A stretch of 64,000 nucleotides of DNA from Litorimonas sp964511495 (GTDB lineage Bacteria; Pseudomonadota; Alphaproteobacteria; Caulobacterales; Maricaulaceae). Within the stretch, counting starts at the first letter, position 1; every line of letters starts with the position of its first letter. This document shows positions 17,585 through 25,379 of this stretch, piece by piece. The position numbers and the translations under genes were made by a program. The notes under the pieces are model-generated. The model ran no database searches, was not told the DNA's origin, and worked only from the letters and a program-made list of their open reading frames with translations. The DNA lies in NCBI GenBank assembly GCA_964511495.1, contig CAZEFT010000008.1:59596-123595 (forward strand), given 5' to 3'.

Positions 17585-18523
17585 CTAATCAAATAAGGGC
17601 GTAGAGAGATAACGTTCGGCGAAGCTTGGAATAATCGTGACGATGCGCTTACCTTTCATTTCGGGCCTTGCGCCGACAATCAAACTCGCGGCGATGGCGG
17701 CCCCTGATGAAATCCCAACGGGCACGCCGTCAAGCGCTGCGACATGTTTAGCCGTACCAAACGCTGCATCGTTATCTATTGTGACAACATCATCAATCAA
17801 GTCTGTGTTCAACACATCCGGGATGAAACCGGCTCCGATGCCTTGGATTTTATGCGGCCCTTTTTCACCTTTGGAAATCATAGGCGAGCCAACAGGCTCT
17901 ACGGCTATAATCTGGCAATTCGGATTTTTCTCTTTCAGGAACTTCCCGGTGCCCGAGAGCGTACCCCCCGTTCCAACACCAGAGATAAAGGCATCGACAT
18001 GCCCGTCCGCATCGGCCCAAATTTCAGGTCCTGTTGTTTGGTAATGAATGGCGGGATTGGCCGGATTGACGAATTGCCCGGCCTGAACGGCACCTGGCGT
18101 GGCGTCACAGATTTCATTGGCTTTGGCGATGGCTCCGGGGATGCCGCCTGCGGCCTCGGTGAGGATCAATTCGGCCCCGAGTAGTTTCATCATTTTACGT
18201 CGCTCAATCGACATTTGTTCCGGCATAACCAAAATGGCTTTATAGCCTTTGGCGGCGGCTGCGAAGGCGACACCAATGCCCGTATTGCCGGAGGTCGGTT
18301 CAACAATCGTGCCGCCGGGTTTGAGCTTGCCGGATTTTTCCAAATCCTCAATCATGGCAATTCCGATACGGTCTTTGACAGAGGCAATGGGGTTAAAAAA
18401 CTCCAACTTATAAACCAGATCCGCCGGTACGCCTTCGCTGATGCGGGGGAATCGCACAAGCGGTGTACCGCCCATTGTGTCCATAATTGAGTCGTAAATC
18501 TGTCCGCGGGGTGATGCCGGCAT
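17585..18523 (-). CDS. cysK: Cysteine synthase (O-acetylserine sulfhydrylase), PLP enzyme
   Basis: 312-residue CysK/CysM-type enzyme that makes cysteine from O-acetylserine and sulfide. PLP lysine lies in NPIASVKDRIG, the phosphate and substrate loops in EPTSGNTGIGVAFAA, and the glycine-rich PLP phosphate cup in GVGTGGTLSGTGKFL. The final part GVPVGISSGAAIAASL is also typical. Length and motifs match CysK more closely than CysM. It is followed on the same strand by an E1-like adenylyltransferase whose start lies 9 bp after this stop. That arrangement recalls sulfur-carrier dependent cysteine synthesis, but no carrier gene is present here. Confidence 0.92.
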   Translation of the reverse strand: MPASPRGQIYDSIMDTMGGTPLVRFPRISEGVPADLVYKLEFFNPIASVKDRIGIAMIEDLEKSGKLKPGGTIVEPTSGNTGIGVAFAAAAKGYKAILVMPEQMSIERRKMMKLLGAELILTEAAGGIPGAIAKANEICDATPGAVQAGQFVNPANPAIHYQTTGPEIWADADGHVDAFISGVGTGGTLSGTGKFLKEKNPNCQIIAVEPVGSPMISKGEKGPHKIQGIGAGFIPDVLNTDLIDDVVTIDNDAAFGTAKHVAALDGVPVGISSGAAIAASLIVGARPEMKGKRIVTIIPSFAERYLSTPLFD

Positions 18524-18616
18524 GAGGGTCTCCTATTGTCTTTTTGACTATATGGGGAAGCGAGCGGAAAGTGAAAGGCTTATGGATAAATTGCAATCTG
18601 CACTTATATAAAGCCT

Positions 18617-19039
18617 ATGATCAATGATCTTTATAATACGGATATTCTGGGCCTGTCGGCGGGATTGCGCAATCAGCGCTTGGAGACGGCTGACGGCACG
18701 TCACGTCAACTGTCTAAGCTTTGCGGGTCTTGGGTCGAGGTCGATGTTAAAGTTGATAACGATAAAGTCTCTGATATCGCGCTACGGGTTCAGGCCTGTG
18801 CTTTGGGGCAGGCGAGCGCCGCCATTTTGCAGGACGCTATAATCGGTGCAACGCTTTCTGAATTAAAAGCCGCCAGAGACGCGCTTCGGGCTATGCTCAA
18901 AGAAGACGCCCCACCGCCAACAGGTCGCTTTGAAAAATTGAAATTACTCCAAGGTGTCAAAGCTTACCTCGCCCGTCACGCGTCCACATTATTGGCTTTC
19001 GAAGCCGCTGTAGAAGCGGTGGAGCGAGCGGTAAGGTGA
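18617..19039 (+). CDS. NifU/IscU-like iron-sulfur cluster scaffold-related protein
   Basis: 140 residues with the NifU N-terminal fold. Two of the three cysteines of IscU-type scaffolds are visible: Cys36 in KLCGSWV and Cys61 in QACALGQASAAIL, the latter in the family's C-x-x-G-x-A signature. The third, normally near the C-terminus, is absent: that segment reads LLAFEAAVEAVERAV. It may therefore act as a degenerate scaffold or carrier. It is divergent from cysK, which is the cysteine source for clusters, a possibly meaningful pairing. Confidence 0.75.
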   Translation: MINDLYNTDILGLSAGLRNQRLETADGTSRQLSKLCGSWVEVDVKVDNDKVSDIALRVQACALGQASAAILQDAIIGATLSELKAARDALRAMLKEDAPPPTGRFEKLKLLQGVKAYLARHASTLLAFEAAVEAVERAVR

Positions 19040-19256
19040 TAGGTGAGTGGACTTCATCATTTTTCTAAATTGTCTAAGGGTGGGGCCGGCTTAATCGGGG
19101 TATGATTGAGTTACCTGTAGGCATGAAAACGAGAGAATTTTCAAAAACCAACGTGGCGAATCATGAGAGCTAACCCTACCCATCGCCCCGCAAATCCCGT
19201 ATAAAATCAATATAAATCCGCCGATTCGTTTGTTTTGGGCGGAATGAAGGAGCTTT

Positions 19257-21704
19257 ATGTCTGAGCCTGCTGAAAATCTTGAAAATAATGCCGAATATGG
19301 CGCAGATTCGATTAAGGTTTTAAAGGGGTTGGATGCTGTTCGTAAACGGCCGGGCATGTATATTGGTGACACGGATGACGGCTCCGGTTTGCATCACATG
19401 GTTTATGAGGTCGTCGATAATTCGATTGATGAAAGTCTGGCGGGTCACGCTGACAGAGTTGAGGTTACTCTTCATACGGATGGGTCAGTCTCTGTGCGCG
19501 ATAATGGGCGCGGCATTCCCGTCGCCATTCACGAAGAAGAGGGCGTCTCGGCTGCCGAAGTGATCATGACGCAGCTTCATGCCGGCGGGAAATTTGACAG
19601 TAATTCTTATAAGGTTTCCGGCGGTCTTCACGGCGTGGGCGTATCGGTTGTGAATGCGCTCTCTGTGTCTTTGCAGCTACGTATTTGGCGCGAGGGAAAA
19701 GAACATTTTATGGAGTTCACCCATGGCGAGGCTGTAGCGCCGTTAAAAATTGTGGGCGAAGCGCCTATGGATAAGCGACGCGACGGGAGCGAGCGTGTTT
19801 TGAGCGGGACAGAAGTGCGGTTCCTGCCATCCGAAGAAACATTCACCATGGTGGAATTTGATCGCAATACGTTGGAGCGCCGCCTACGTGAACTCGCCTT
19901 TTTGAATTCAGGCGTGATGATTATTTTAAAGGATGAGCGTCCCGAAGATGATATCGTCACGGAGTTATTTTATGAAGGTGGCATTGAAGCCTTTGTCCGT
20001 CATTTGGACGCCAACAAACAAGGCCTGATCGAAGCGCCGATTACTGTCATAAAAGAGAGTGATGACGGCATTACGGTGGAAGCCGCTATGTGGTGGAATG
20101 ATGGCTATCATGAGAATGTACGGTGCTTCACCAATAATATTCCGCAACGTGATGGTGGGACGCATTTGGCGGGTTTCCGCGGGGCGCTGACACGTACCAT
20201 TAATAAATATGCGGCCAATTCGGGTTCGGCCAAAAAAGAGAAAGTCTCTATCTCCGGTGATGATGCCCGCGAAGGTCTGACCTGTGTGCTGTCCGTCAAA
20301 GTCCCGGATCCAAAATTCAGTTCTCAGACCAAAGATAAATTAGTTTCATCCGAAGTCCGACCTGTTGTTGAAAGTGCAATGAATGAAGCGCTTGGCGAAT
20401 GGTTTGAAGAACATCCGAGTGATGCGAAACTGATTGTACAAAAAATTGCCGAGGCGGCGGCGGCGCGAGAAGCGGCGCGCAAAGCCCGCGACCTGACACG
20501 TCGCAAATCAGCGCTTGATATTGCGTCTCTACCCGGAAAATTGGCGGATTGTCAGGAGCGTGATGCTGCTAAAGCTGAGATATTCCTCGTGGAGGGCGAT
20601 TCTGCGGGCGGCTCGGCCAAGCAGGCGCGTGACCGGCAGAACCAAGCCATATTGCCGCTGAAAGGGAAAATCCTGAATGTGGAACGGGCACGATTTGACC
20701 GCATGTTGGGGTCGCAGGAAATTGGCACAATGATCACGGCGCTCGGTACGGGCATTGGGCGAGACGATTTCGATATTGATAAAATCCGTTACCACAAAGT
20801 CGTCATTATGACGGATGCGGATGTGGATGGTGCTCATATCCGGACACTGCTGTTGACGTTCTTCTATCGCCAAATGCCGGAACTGATTGAAAGGGGCTAT
20901 CTCTACATTGCGCAGCCGCCGCTTTATAAAGTTGAGCGTGGCAAGAGTACGCAATATCTGAAAGATCAGGATGAGTTAAATAACTACCTGATTGATGCGG
21001 GGGCGCGGGATGCGACGCTGACCTTGGATAGTGGTGAAGTTTTGACAGGCGAAGACCTGAAACGCGTTGCCCATCAGGCACTGCAGGCGCAGAGCTTGTT
21101 AAACCGGATGAAACATCGCGCACCGGATAGCGCCATCGCACAGCTTGCGATTTCGGGCATTTTGGATGTCGAAGAGCACCCTGAATTGTTAGAGGGGGCA
21201 TCCAAGCGTCTCGATCTGACGGCCGATGAAGGCGAAGATGGCTGGGCAGGGCGCTATGATGAAGACGGTGCTCTGGTTTTTGAGCGGGATGTACGCGGCG
21301 TTACGGACCGCATTATATTGCGTCCGGCTTTCCGCGACAGTTCCGATGCGCGCCGCTTGCATAAAATGGCACCAGCGCTTGCGGAAACGTATTCCGGTAC
21401 AGCCACGTTCCGGAGAGGGGAATCGGATCCGATTTATGTGTCCGGTCCCGCGGAATTACTGGAGGTGATTTTTGAAGGGGGCCGTAAAGGCTTTAAAATC
21501 CAACGTTATAAGGGATTGGGCGAAATGAACCCTGATCAGCTCTGGGAAACGACACTCGACTCAAATGCGCGTTCACTCTTACAGGTTAAAATCGAAGCAG
21601 CCGATGCGACGGATGACCTCTTCACTAAATTGATGGGCGACGTTGTTGAACCCCGCCGCGAATTTATTATCTCCAACGCATTGGATGCGGAAGTTGATAG
21701 TTAG
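19257..21704 (+). CDS. gyrB: DNA gyrase subunit B
   Basis: 815-residue ATPase subunit of gyrase, which introduces negative supercoils. The GHKL ATPase domain has VYEVVDNSIDESLAGHAD (Asn and Glu of the N-box), DNGRGIPV, and SGGLHGVGVSVVNALS (the ATP lid). The TOPRIM domain carries LVEGDSAGGSAKQARDRQNQ and MTDADVDGAHIR with the acidic residues for metal. The C-terminus ends RREFIISNALDAEVDS. Length and the C-terminal insert fit GyrB rather than ParE (about 630-690 residues). The start has GAAGGAG directly upstream. It stands alone here: no recF or dnaN neighbour is visible. Confidence 0.96.
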   Translation: MSEPAENLENNAEYGADSIKVLKGLDAVRKRPGMYIGDTDDGSGLHHMVYEVVDNSIDESLAGHADRVEVTLHTDGSVSVRDNGRGIPVAIHEEEGVSAAEVIMTQLHAGGKFDSNSYKVSGGLHGVGVSVVNALSVSLQLRIWREGKEHFMEFTHGEAVAPLKIVGEAPMDKRRDGSERVLSGTEVRFLPSEETFTMVEFDRNTLERRLRELAFLNSGVMIILKDERPEDDIVTELFYEGGIEAFVRHLDANKQGLIEAPITVIKESDDGITVEAAMWWNDGYHENVRCFTNNIPQRDGGTHLAGFRGALTRTINKYAANSGSAKKEKVSISGDDAREGLTCVLSVKVPDPKFSSQTKDKLVSSEVRPVVESAMNEALGEWFEEHPSDAKLIVQKIAEAAAAREAARKARDLTRRKSALDIASLPGKLADCQERDAAKAEIFLVEGDSAGGSAKQARDRQNQAILPLKGKILNVERARFDRMLGSQEIGTMITALGTGIGRDDFDIDKIRYHKVVIMTDADVDGAHIRTLLLTFFYRQMPELIERGYLYIAQPPLYKVERGKSTQYLKDQDELNNYLIDAGARDATLTLDSGEVLTGEDLKRVAHQALQAQSLLNRMKHRAPDSAIAQLAISGILDVEEHPELLEGASKRLDLTADEGEDGWAGRYDEDGALVFERDVRGVTDRIILRPAFRDSSDARRLHKMAPALAETYSGTATFRRGESDPIYVSGPAELLEVIFEGGRKGFKIQRYKGLGEMNPDQLWETTLDSNARSLLQVKIEAADATDDLFTKLMGDVVEPRREFIISNALDAEVDS

Positions 21705-21721
21705 GGTGAGTGAGTGCTCTG

Positions 21722-21752
21722 AAAATAAAAAAGGCCGCCAAATGGCGGCCTT
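21722..21752 (-). terminator. Hairpin terminator between gyrB and the DUF2853 gene
   Basis: AAGGCCGCC (21731-21739), loop AAAT and GGCGGCCTT (21744-21752). Read on the minus strand the stem is followed by a T-rich tract (the A-rich run at 21722-21732), so it best terminates the minus-strand gene that ends at 21777. It may also stop gyrB transcripts. Confidence 0.85.
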
Positions 21753-21776
21753 GAATATATCTACTCAGTGTAAGAT

Positions 21777-22112
21777 TTAACCGTAAACGCTTTCTTTGCC
21801 GAAATGCTTTGTCAGCATGTAATAGACAACCGCACGGTATTTTGTGCGTTCTGAATAGCTGTCCAATACGGATTTTAATCCGGCGTCTGTGTCTGCGTTG
21901 TCTGCCAATCCAAGTTTCTTCATCAAAAAGTTCTTTTTGACGGTTTCAACTTCGCTGGGATCCGTTGCAGCGACTGTCGATGAATCGCGGTTATAGATAG
22001 AGGGGCCACATCCGATTGTGACTTTGCGGAGCAAATCCATATCCGGACTCATACCGAGTTTGTCTTTCATTTGCTCTGCATATTTTTCAATTAAATCGTC
22101 TCTTTTACCCAC
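21777..22112 (-). CDS. DUF2853 family protein
   Basis: 111-residue small helical protein. The start MGKRDDLIEKYAEQMKDKLG and the region DMDLLRKVTIGCGPSIYNRDSSTVA are typical of DUF2853, an uncharacterised family common in marine Proteobacteria and Bacteroidetes. The tail LTKHFGKESVYG is also typical. No enzyme motif is visible; a single Cys lies in TIGCGPS. The gene has a ribosome-like AGGAGG a few bases before the ATG and ends at a strong hairpin. Confidence 0.82.
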   Translation of the reverse strand: MGKRDDLIEKYAEQMKDKLGMSPDMDLLRKVTIGCGPSIYNRDSSTVAATDPSEVETVKKNFLMKKLGLADNADTDAGLKSVLDSYSERTKYRAVVYYMLTKHFGKESVYG

Positions 22113-22256
22113 TTTGTCCTCCTATTATGATTGGGTTTTGATGTAACATCCATCGGCGTTACAGTCTGAACCTTCGCTGAATAGTGAGCAAAGCGCAATA
22201 GAGCGCGTAAAAGGCTTTAATCGAGCAAAATACAGAGCTAGTTTTCCTGTTAACCC

Positions 22257-23720
22257 TTAGAAAGGCCAAACGGTCATCGGGTCGACGCGTTTCTTATTTT
22301 TATAGGTTTCGACATGCAGATGTGGCGCCGTGCTTTTCCCACTGCTGCCGACGCGGGCGATAATGTCTCCTTTTTTGACGGTCTGACCCCTGCTTACGGG
22401 ATAACTGTCCAAATGAGTCATAACCGTCAGTGTATTATCGTCTGTCTGAAGTACGACAACTTTGCCATAAGCGGGTTGATTATTGTAAAGACCGGTCGCT
22501 TCAACAATCCAACCTGTGGCAGGCGCATGGACGGGTGTCCCTTTGGGGGCACCAATATCAATGCCGTGATGGTAAGTCACTTTTCCTTCGTTAAAGATAT
22601 CTCTTGCCTGACCATAGGAGGACGTTAAGTGGCCTTTGACCATAAAATCCACCTCTCTTTTGAGGACGGCTTTGTATTGAGGAGGTGATTGAACGGCTTT
22701 CGTCTCGAGTGCCTCAAAGGCTGTATTCGATTGAGCGTTGGCGATAAGCGGGAGTGTTGCAGAGCCGGTCAAAAGCAAGAGGAGCGTCGCACTGCCTCCC
22801 ATGAATTTGTGACGCAATTTCTTGAAAATAGGCTCTGTACCCGTCATAATATAATTAATTCTCATTTTTTCGTTCCTTAAGCGTTGAGTTGAGAAGGCGG
22901 CGGTCGGGTATTGCCGTACCCGTACCGCCAAAATACGAAGCGCTTTGACCAACATTTCGGCATAAGCATTTCGTTCCGTATCAGTGCATCGCGCAAGCAC
23001 AGCTTGATCGCACTGAATTTCCGCACTTTGTTTCCAGCAGGAAAAAAGTAATCCGTACAAAATATTCGGCCAGATAAAAATTTGAAGACTCCGCAGCAGT
23101 AAGGCGGTCTCATCATCTCGCCTTGCTATATGTGCTTTTTCATGCGCCAAAATATCACTTAATTCAACATGGTTTAATTGGCTCTCAAACTCTTTTGGCA
23201 TGATGATATAAGCCTTCTTTGGGCGTCCGAACGCGGTTAGCGTAAAAGGCGATACGTTATAATGCGTCAGGCGGTAGGGCGTGCCATCAATATGAGTTTT
23301 GGGCTCGGATTGGCTCACAATGCGCCAAGCGTTCAGACGGCCAATCAAGAGGGTAAATCCGCAATAAAGAACGCCTACTCCGTAAAGGCTAAACATCAAT
23401 GTCTTCGCGATTGTCACCATATCTGGCGAAGGAAATAGGTCCGAAGAGGTGAGGCTATTGAGCTGTTGCGTGAAGTTTGTGACAGGGCCCAATGTCGGTA
23501 AATCGACCAGAACCGGCATGAACTTTGGCCAATCTATGAGTTTCAAGAGGAGGGCTGCGCCCGGCGTTAGGGCCACCAGTACGAGGGTGCTTAGCCAGAA
23601 GCCTGACCAATATTCGGTTCGCGTATCAAGGCGCGCATAAAGCGATGCGACCGGAACGATCATAAGTCCAAAAATCAATGAGAGACCGAGATAAGATAAA
23701 ACGATGTCGATGATGCTCAT
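22257..23720 (-). CDS. Fusion of M56 (BlaR1-type) membrane metallopeptidase with periplasmic M23 endopeptidase
   Basis: 487 residues. The N-terminal half is an M56 protease: membrane helices at about 4-28, 40-62 and 104-128. The zinc motif is HEKAH at 193-197 in LSDILAHEKAHIARRDDE, with a probable third ligand Glu234 in SAEIQCDQAV. A last membrane segment lies at about 306-328. The C-terminus is outside the membrane and is a complete M23 (LytM) domain: His384 and Asp388 in YHHGIDIGAPKG, His436 in MTHLDSY, and HLH at 467-469. In BlaR1 and MecR1 this place is taken by a penicillin-binding sensor. The start codon overlaps the stop of the BlaI-type repressor (4 bp), so the two are coupled. Confidence 0.88.
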   Translation of the reverse strand: MSIIDIVLSYLGLSLIFGLMIVPVASLYARLDTRTEYWSGFWLSTLVLVALTPGAALLLKLIDWPKFMPVLVDLPTLGPVTNFTQQLNSLTSSDLFPSPDMVTIAKTLMFSLYGVGVLYCGFTLLIGRLNAWRIVSQSEPKTHIDGTPYRLTHYNVSPFTLTAFGRPKKAYIIMPKEFESQLNHVELSDILAHEKAHIARRDDETALLLRSLQIFIWPNILYGLLFSCWKQSAEIQCDQAVLARCTDTERNAYAEMLVKALRILAVRVRQYPTAAFSTQRLRNEKMRINYIMTGTEPIFKKLRHKFMGGSATLLLLLTGSATLPLIANAQSNTAFEALETKAVQSPPQYKAVLKREVDFMVKGHLTSSYGQARDIFNEGKVTYHHGIDIGAPKGTPVHAPATGWIVEATGLYNNQPAYGKVVVLQTDDNTLTVMTHLDSYPVSRGQTVKKGDIIARVGSSGKSTAPHLHVETYKNKKRVDPMTVWPF

Positions 23721-24133
23721 GTTTTGTCCCTTGTCTTTTGTGCTCCATTTTTCTTTTCGAGTGTTTTAGCCAAATAGTGTTCTAACTCCTGCAATTCTTC
23801 GTCAGAAAGAACATCGCTTTTCATCAGTTGAGAAACGGGGAGGGGGCCGGTAAAGCCCAAGACATGTTGCGTGAAATGGCGCACCATTTCTGCAATTGTT
23901 GGAATTTTTTTGAGTTGGGGCGCGTAAACTCTTATCCCGTGAACATCTTTAACCCGCAGCATGTTTTTATCCCGCATACGGTCAACAGTTTTACGTGTTG
24001 AAGAACGAGACCATTTTAACTCAGATTCAACGCCTTTATGAATTTCGCCTTGGCTTTGTGCGCCATGGGCCCATAAATGTTTGAGTATGACAAATTCTGA
24101 TGGGGAAGGTTTCATGTCGCCAAATGGTGACAT
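23717..24133 (-). CDS. BlaI/MecI/CopY-type winged-helix repressor
   Basis: 138 residues from the first ATG (24133), or 132 from the ATG at 24115 (MKPSPSEFVILKHLWAHG), which looks like the family start. The winged helix has the recognition helix in WSRSSTRKTVDRMRDKNMLR and wing HGIRVYAP, followed by a helical dimer domain. BlaI proteins dimerise on palindromic operators and are inactivated by proteolysis triggered by the M56 partner. Here the M56 partner follows with a 4-bp overlap. A perfect 20-bp palindrome covers the first ATG, consistent with self-repression. This pair is probably not for beta-lactam resistance, since no beta-lactamase lies nearby. Confidence 0.9.
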   Translation of the reverse strand: MSPFGDMKPSPSEFVILKHLWAHGAQSQGEIHKGVESELKWSRSSTRKTVDRMRDKNMLRVKDVHGIRVYAPQLKKIPTIAEMVRHFTQHVLGFTGPLPVSQLMKSDVLSDEELQELEHYLAKTLEKKNGAQKTRDKT

Positions 24134-24143
24134 ATGTCACCAT
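24124..24143. promoter_or_regulatory. Perfect 20-bp palindrome, likely BlaI-type operator
   Basis: The half-site ATGGTGACAT is followed directly by its exact reverse complement. The centre ACATATGT matches the known BlaI/MecI half-site pattern (TACA...TGTA) except for the outer base. It overlaps the first possible start codon of the repressor and is 122 bp from the divergent EEP-fold gene, so it could control one or both directions. Confidence 0.8.
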
Positions 24144-24265
24144 AAGTCAAACGTTTTTTGTGTCTCTCTCTCATTTGTAATCTTTGTGCTGAAATTTATT
24201 CGCACTATCGTAGGGGTAGTCGAAATGATGTCTCTGGGTTAGTTTGAGTGAAAAAGAGGGTATCT

Positions 24266-25264
24266 ATGGCCTATTATAAATCACTGAAAAACTATGATGA
24301 CCTTAAAGCCGCTTGGATTGCGGAGCGTCTGATTGCCTTGCGAAAAACCATTCGAGCCTCTGAATTAGGACAACGTAATCATGATAATCTTGTCATCGGG
24401 TCATGGAATATTCGGGCTTTTGATGAGGGTAAACCTCGGCGTGATGAGAGCTATCATTACATTGCCGAAATCATCGATCACTTTGATATTTGTGCTGTGC
24501 AGGAAGTCAAACAAGATCTGGGACCGTTAAAAAGGCTTATGCGTTTACTTGGACCGAGCTGGGATTATTTTGTGACAGATGTCACCGAAGGCGGGCCGGG
24601 TAACAAAGAAAGACAGGCTTTCCTGTATAATCGGAATAAAGTCACATTTCGTAATCTGGTCGGTGAAATTGTCTTAGGGCAAGAGTCGCTCATTGATGGC
24701 GAACAAATTGCGCGCACGCCGTTTTTTGCCTCATTCCAGTCAGGATGGTTTCGGTTCACGCTTTGCAGCGTTCATATCATCTTTGGTAAAGATAAATCGA
24801 AACGGACAAAAGAAATTTCGGCTTTGGCCGAGCGATTGGTCAAGTGCTCCCGGGAGGAAGGCGAGGTTTATGTGCTGATCGGGGATATGAATATTGAAAA
24901 GCGCGGAGACAATATTTTTAAAGGTTTGAGTGATCATGGTATGACGGTACCATTATTTGGGCCGACGAATTTAGGTGGAACAAAATACTACGACCAAATC
25001 GCTTTTACCTCCGAAGATGTTCGAACGGATTTTGTCAATTCAGGCTCGGTGGATTGGCGTGGCGATATATTCGGCAAGGCAGATAAAGATCATTATGAAA
25101 CGTTGATACAGGCGGAAAGAATAGCAGAAGGCAAAACACCTTATGGAGATTGGGATAGAGCCTATCAAAACTATTTTGCCAGTTTTGAAATGTCTGACCA
25201 TTTGCCGATTTGGGTCGAATTAAAGACGGATTATTCCGACAAATATCTGCAACGCTTTACATGA
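24266..25264 (+). CDS. Endonuclease/exonuclease/phosphatase (EEP) family hydrolase
   Basis: 332 residues starting at the ATG at 24266 (MAYYKSLKNYDDLKAAW), with AGAGGG 6 nt upstream; a GTG 18 bp earlier is less likely. EEP-fold motifs appear in order: GSWNIRAFDEG, CAVQEVKQ (the catalytic Glu), LIGDMNIE and MSDHLPIWVEL (C-terminal Asp-His pair). No signal peptide is visible. The family includes DNases, phosphodiesterases and sphingomyelinases, so the substrate is open. It is divergent from the BlaI-type repressor gene, and the shared intergenic palindrome could link it to that system. A near-perfect hairpin follows the stop. Confidence 0.85.
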   Translation: MAYYKSLKNYDDLKAAWIAERLIALRKTIRASELGQRNHDNLVIGSWNIRAFDEGKPRRDESYHYIAEIIDHFDICAVQEVKQDLGPLKRLMRLLGPSWDYFVTDVTEGGPGNKERQAFLYNRNKVTFRNLVGEIVLGQESLIDGEQIARTPFFASFQSGWFRFTLCSVHIIFGKDKSKRTKEISALAERLVKCSREEGEVYVLIGDMNIEKRGDNIFKGLSDHGMTVPLFGPTNLGGTKYYDQIAFTSEDVRTDFVNSGSVDWRGDIFGKADKDHYETLIQAERIAEGKTPYGDWDRAYQNYFASFEMSDHLPIWVELKTDYSDKYLQRFT

Positions 25265-25268
25265 TAAT

Positions 25269-25297
25269 GAGGTCGATTTTCCTGAAAAATCAACCTC
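25269..25297 (+). terminator. Imperfect hairpin downstream of the EEP hydrolase
   Basis: GAGGTCGATTTT pairs with AAAATCAACCTC (one mismatch) around a short loop. There is no clear T run, and it sits between two converging genes, so it may serve both. Confidence 0.45.
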
Positions 25298-25379
25298 GTC
25301 ATAAAAGACAAATCATATGAGGCAGGCCGAAAAATAATATTTTCGAAGCCCTCGCCCATAAGCCAGCAAGTAAGCGGGA

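Noticed and set aside
22257..24133. Beta-lactam resistance operon (BlaI/BlaR1)
   Set aside because: The penicillin-sensor domain is replaced by M23 and no beta-lactamase is adjacent; the likeness is limited to repressor and M56 protease.
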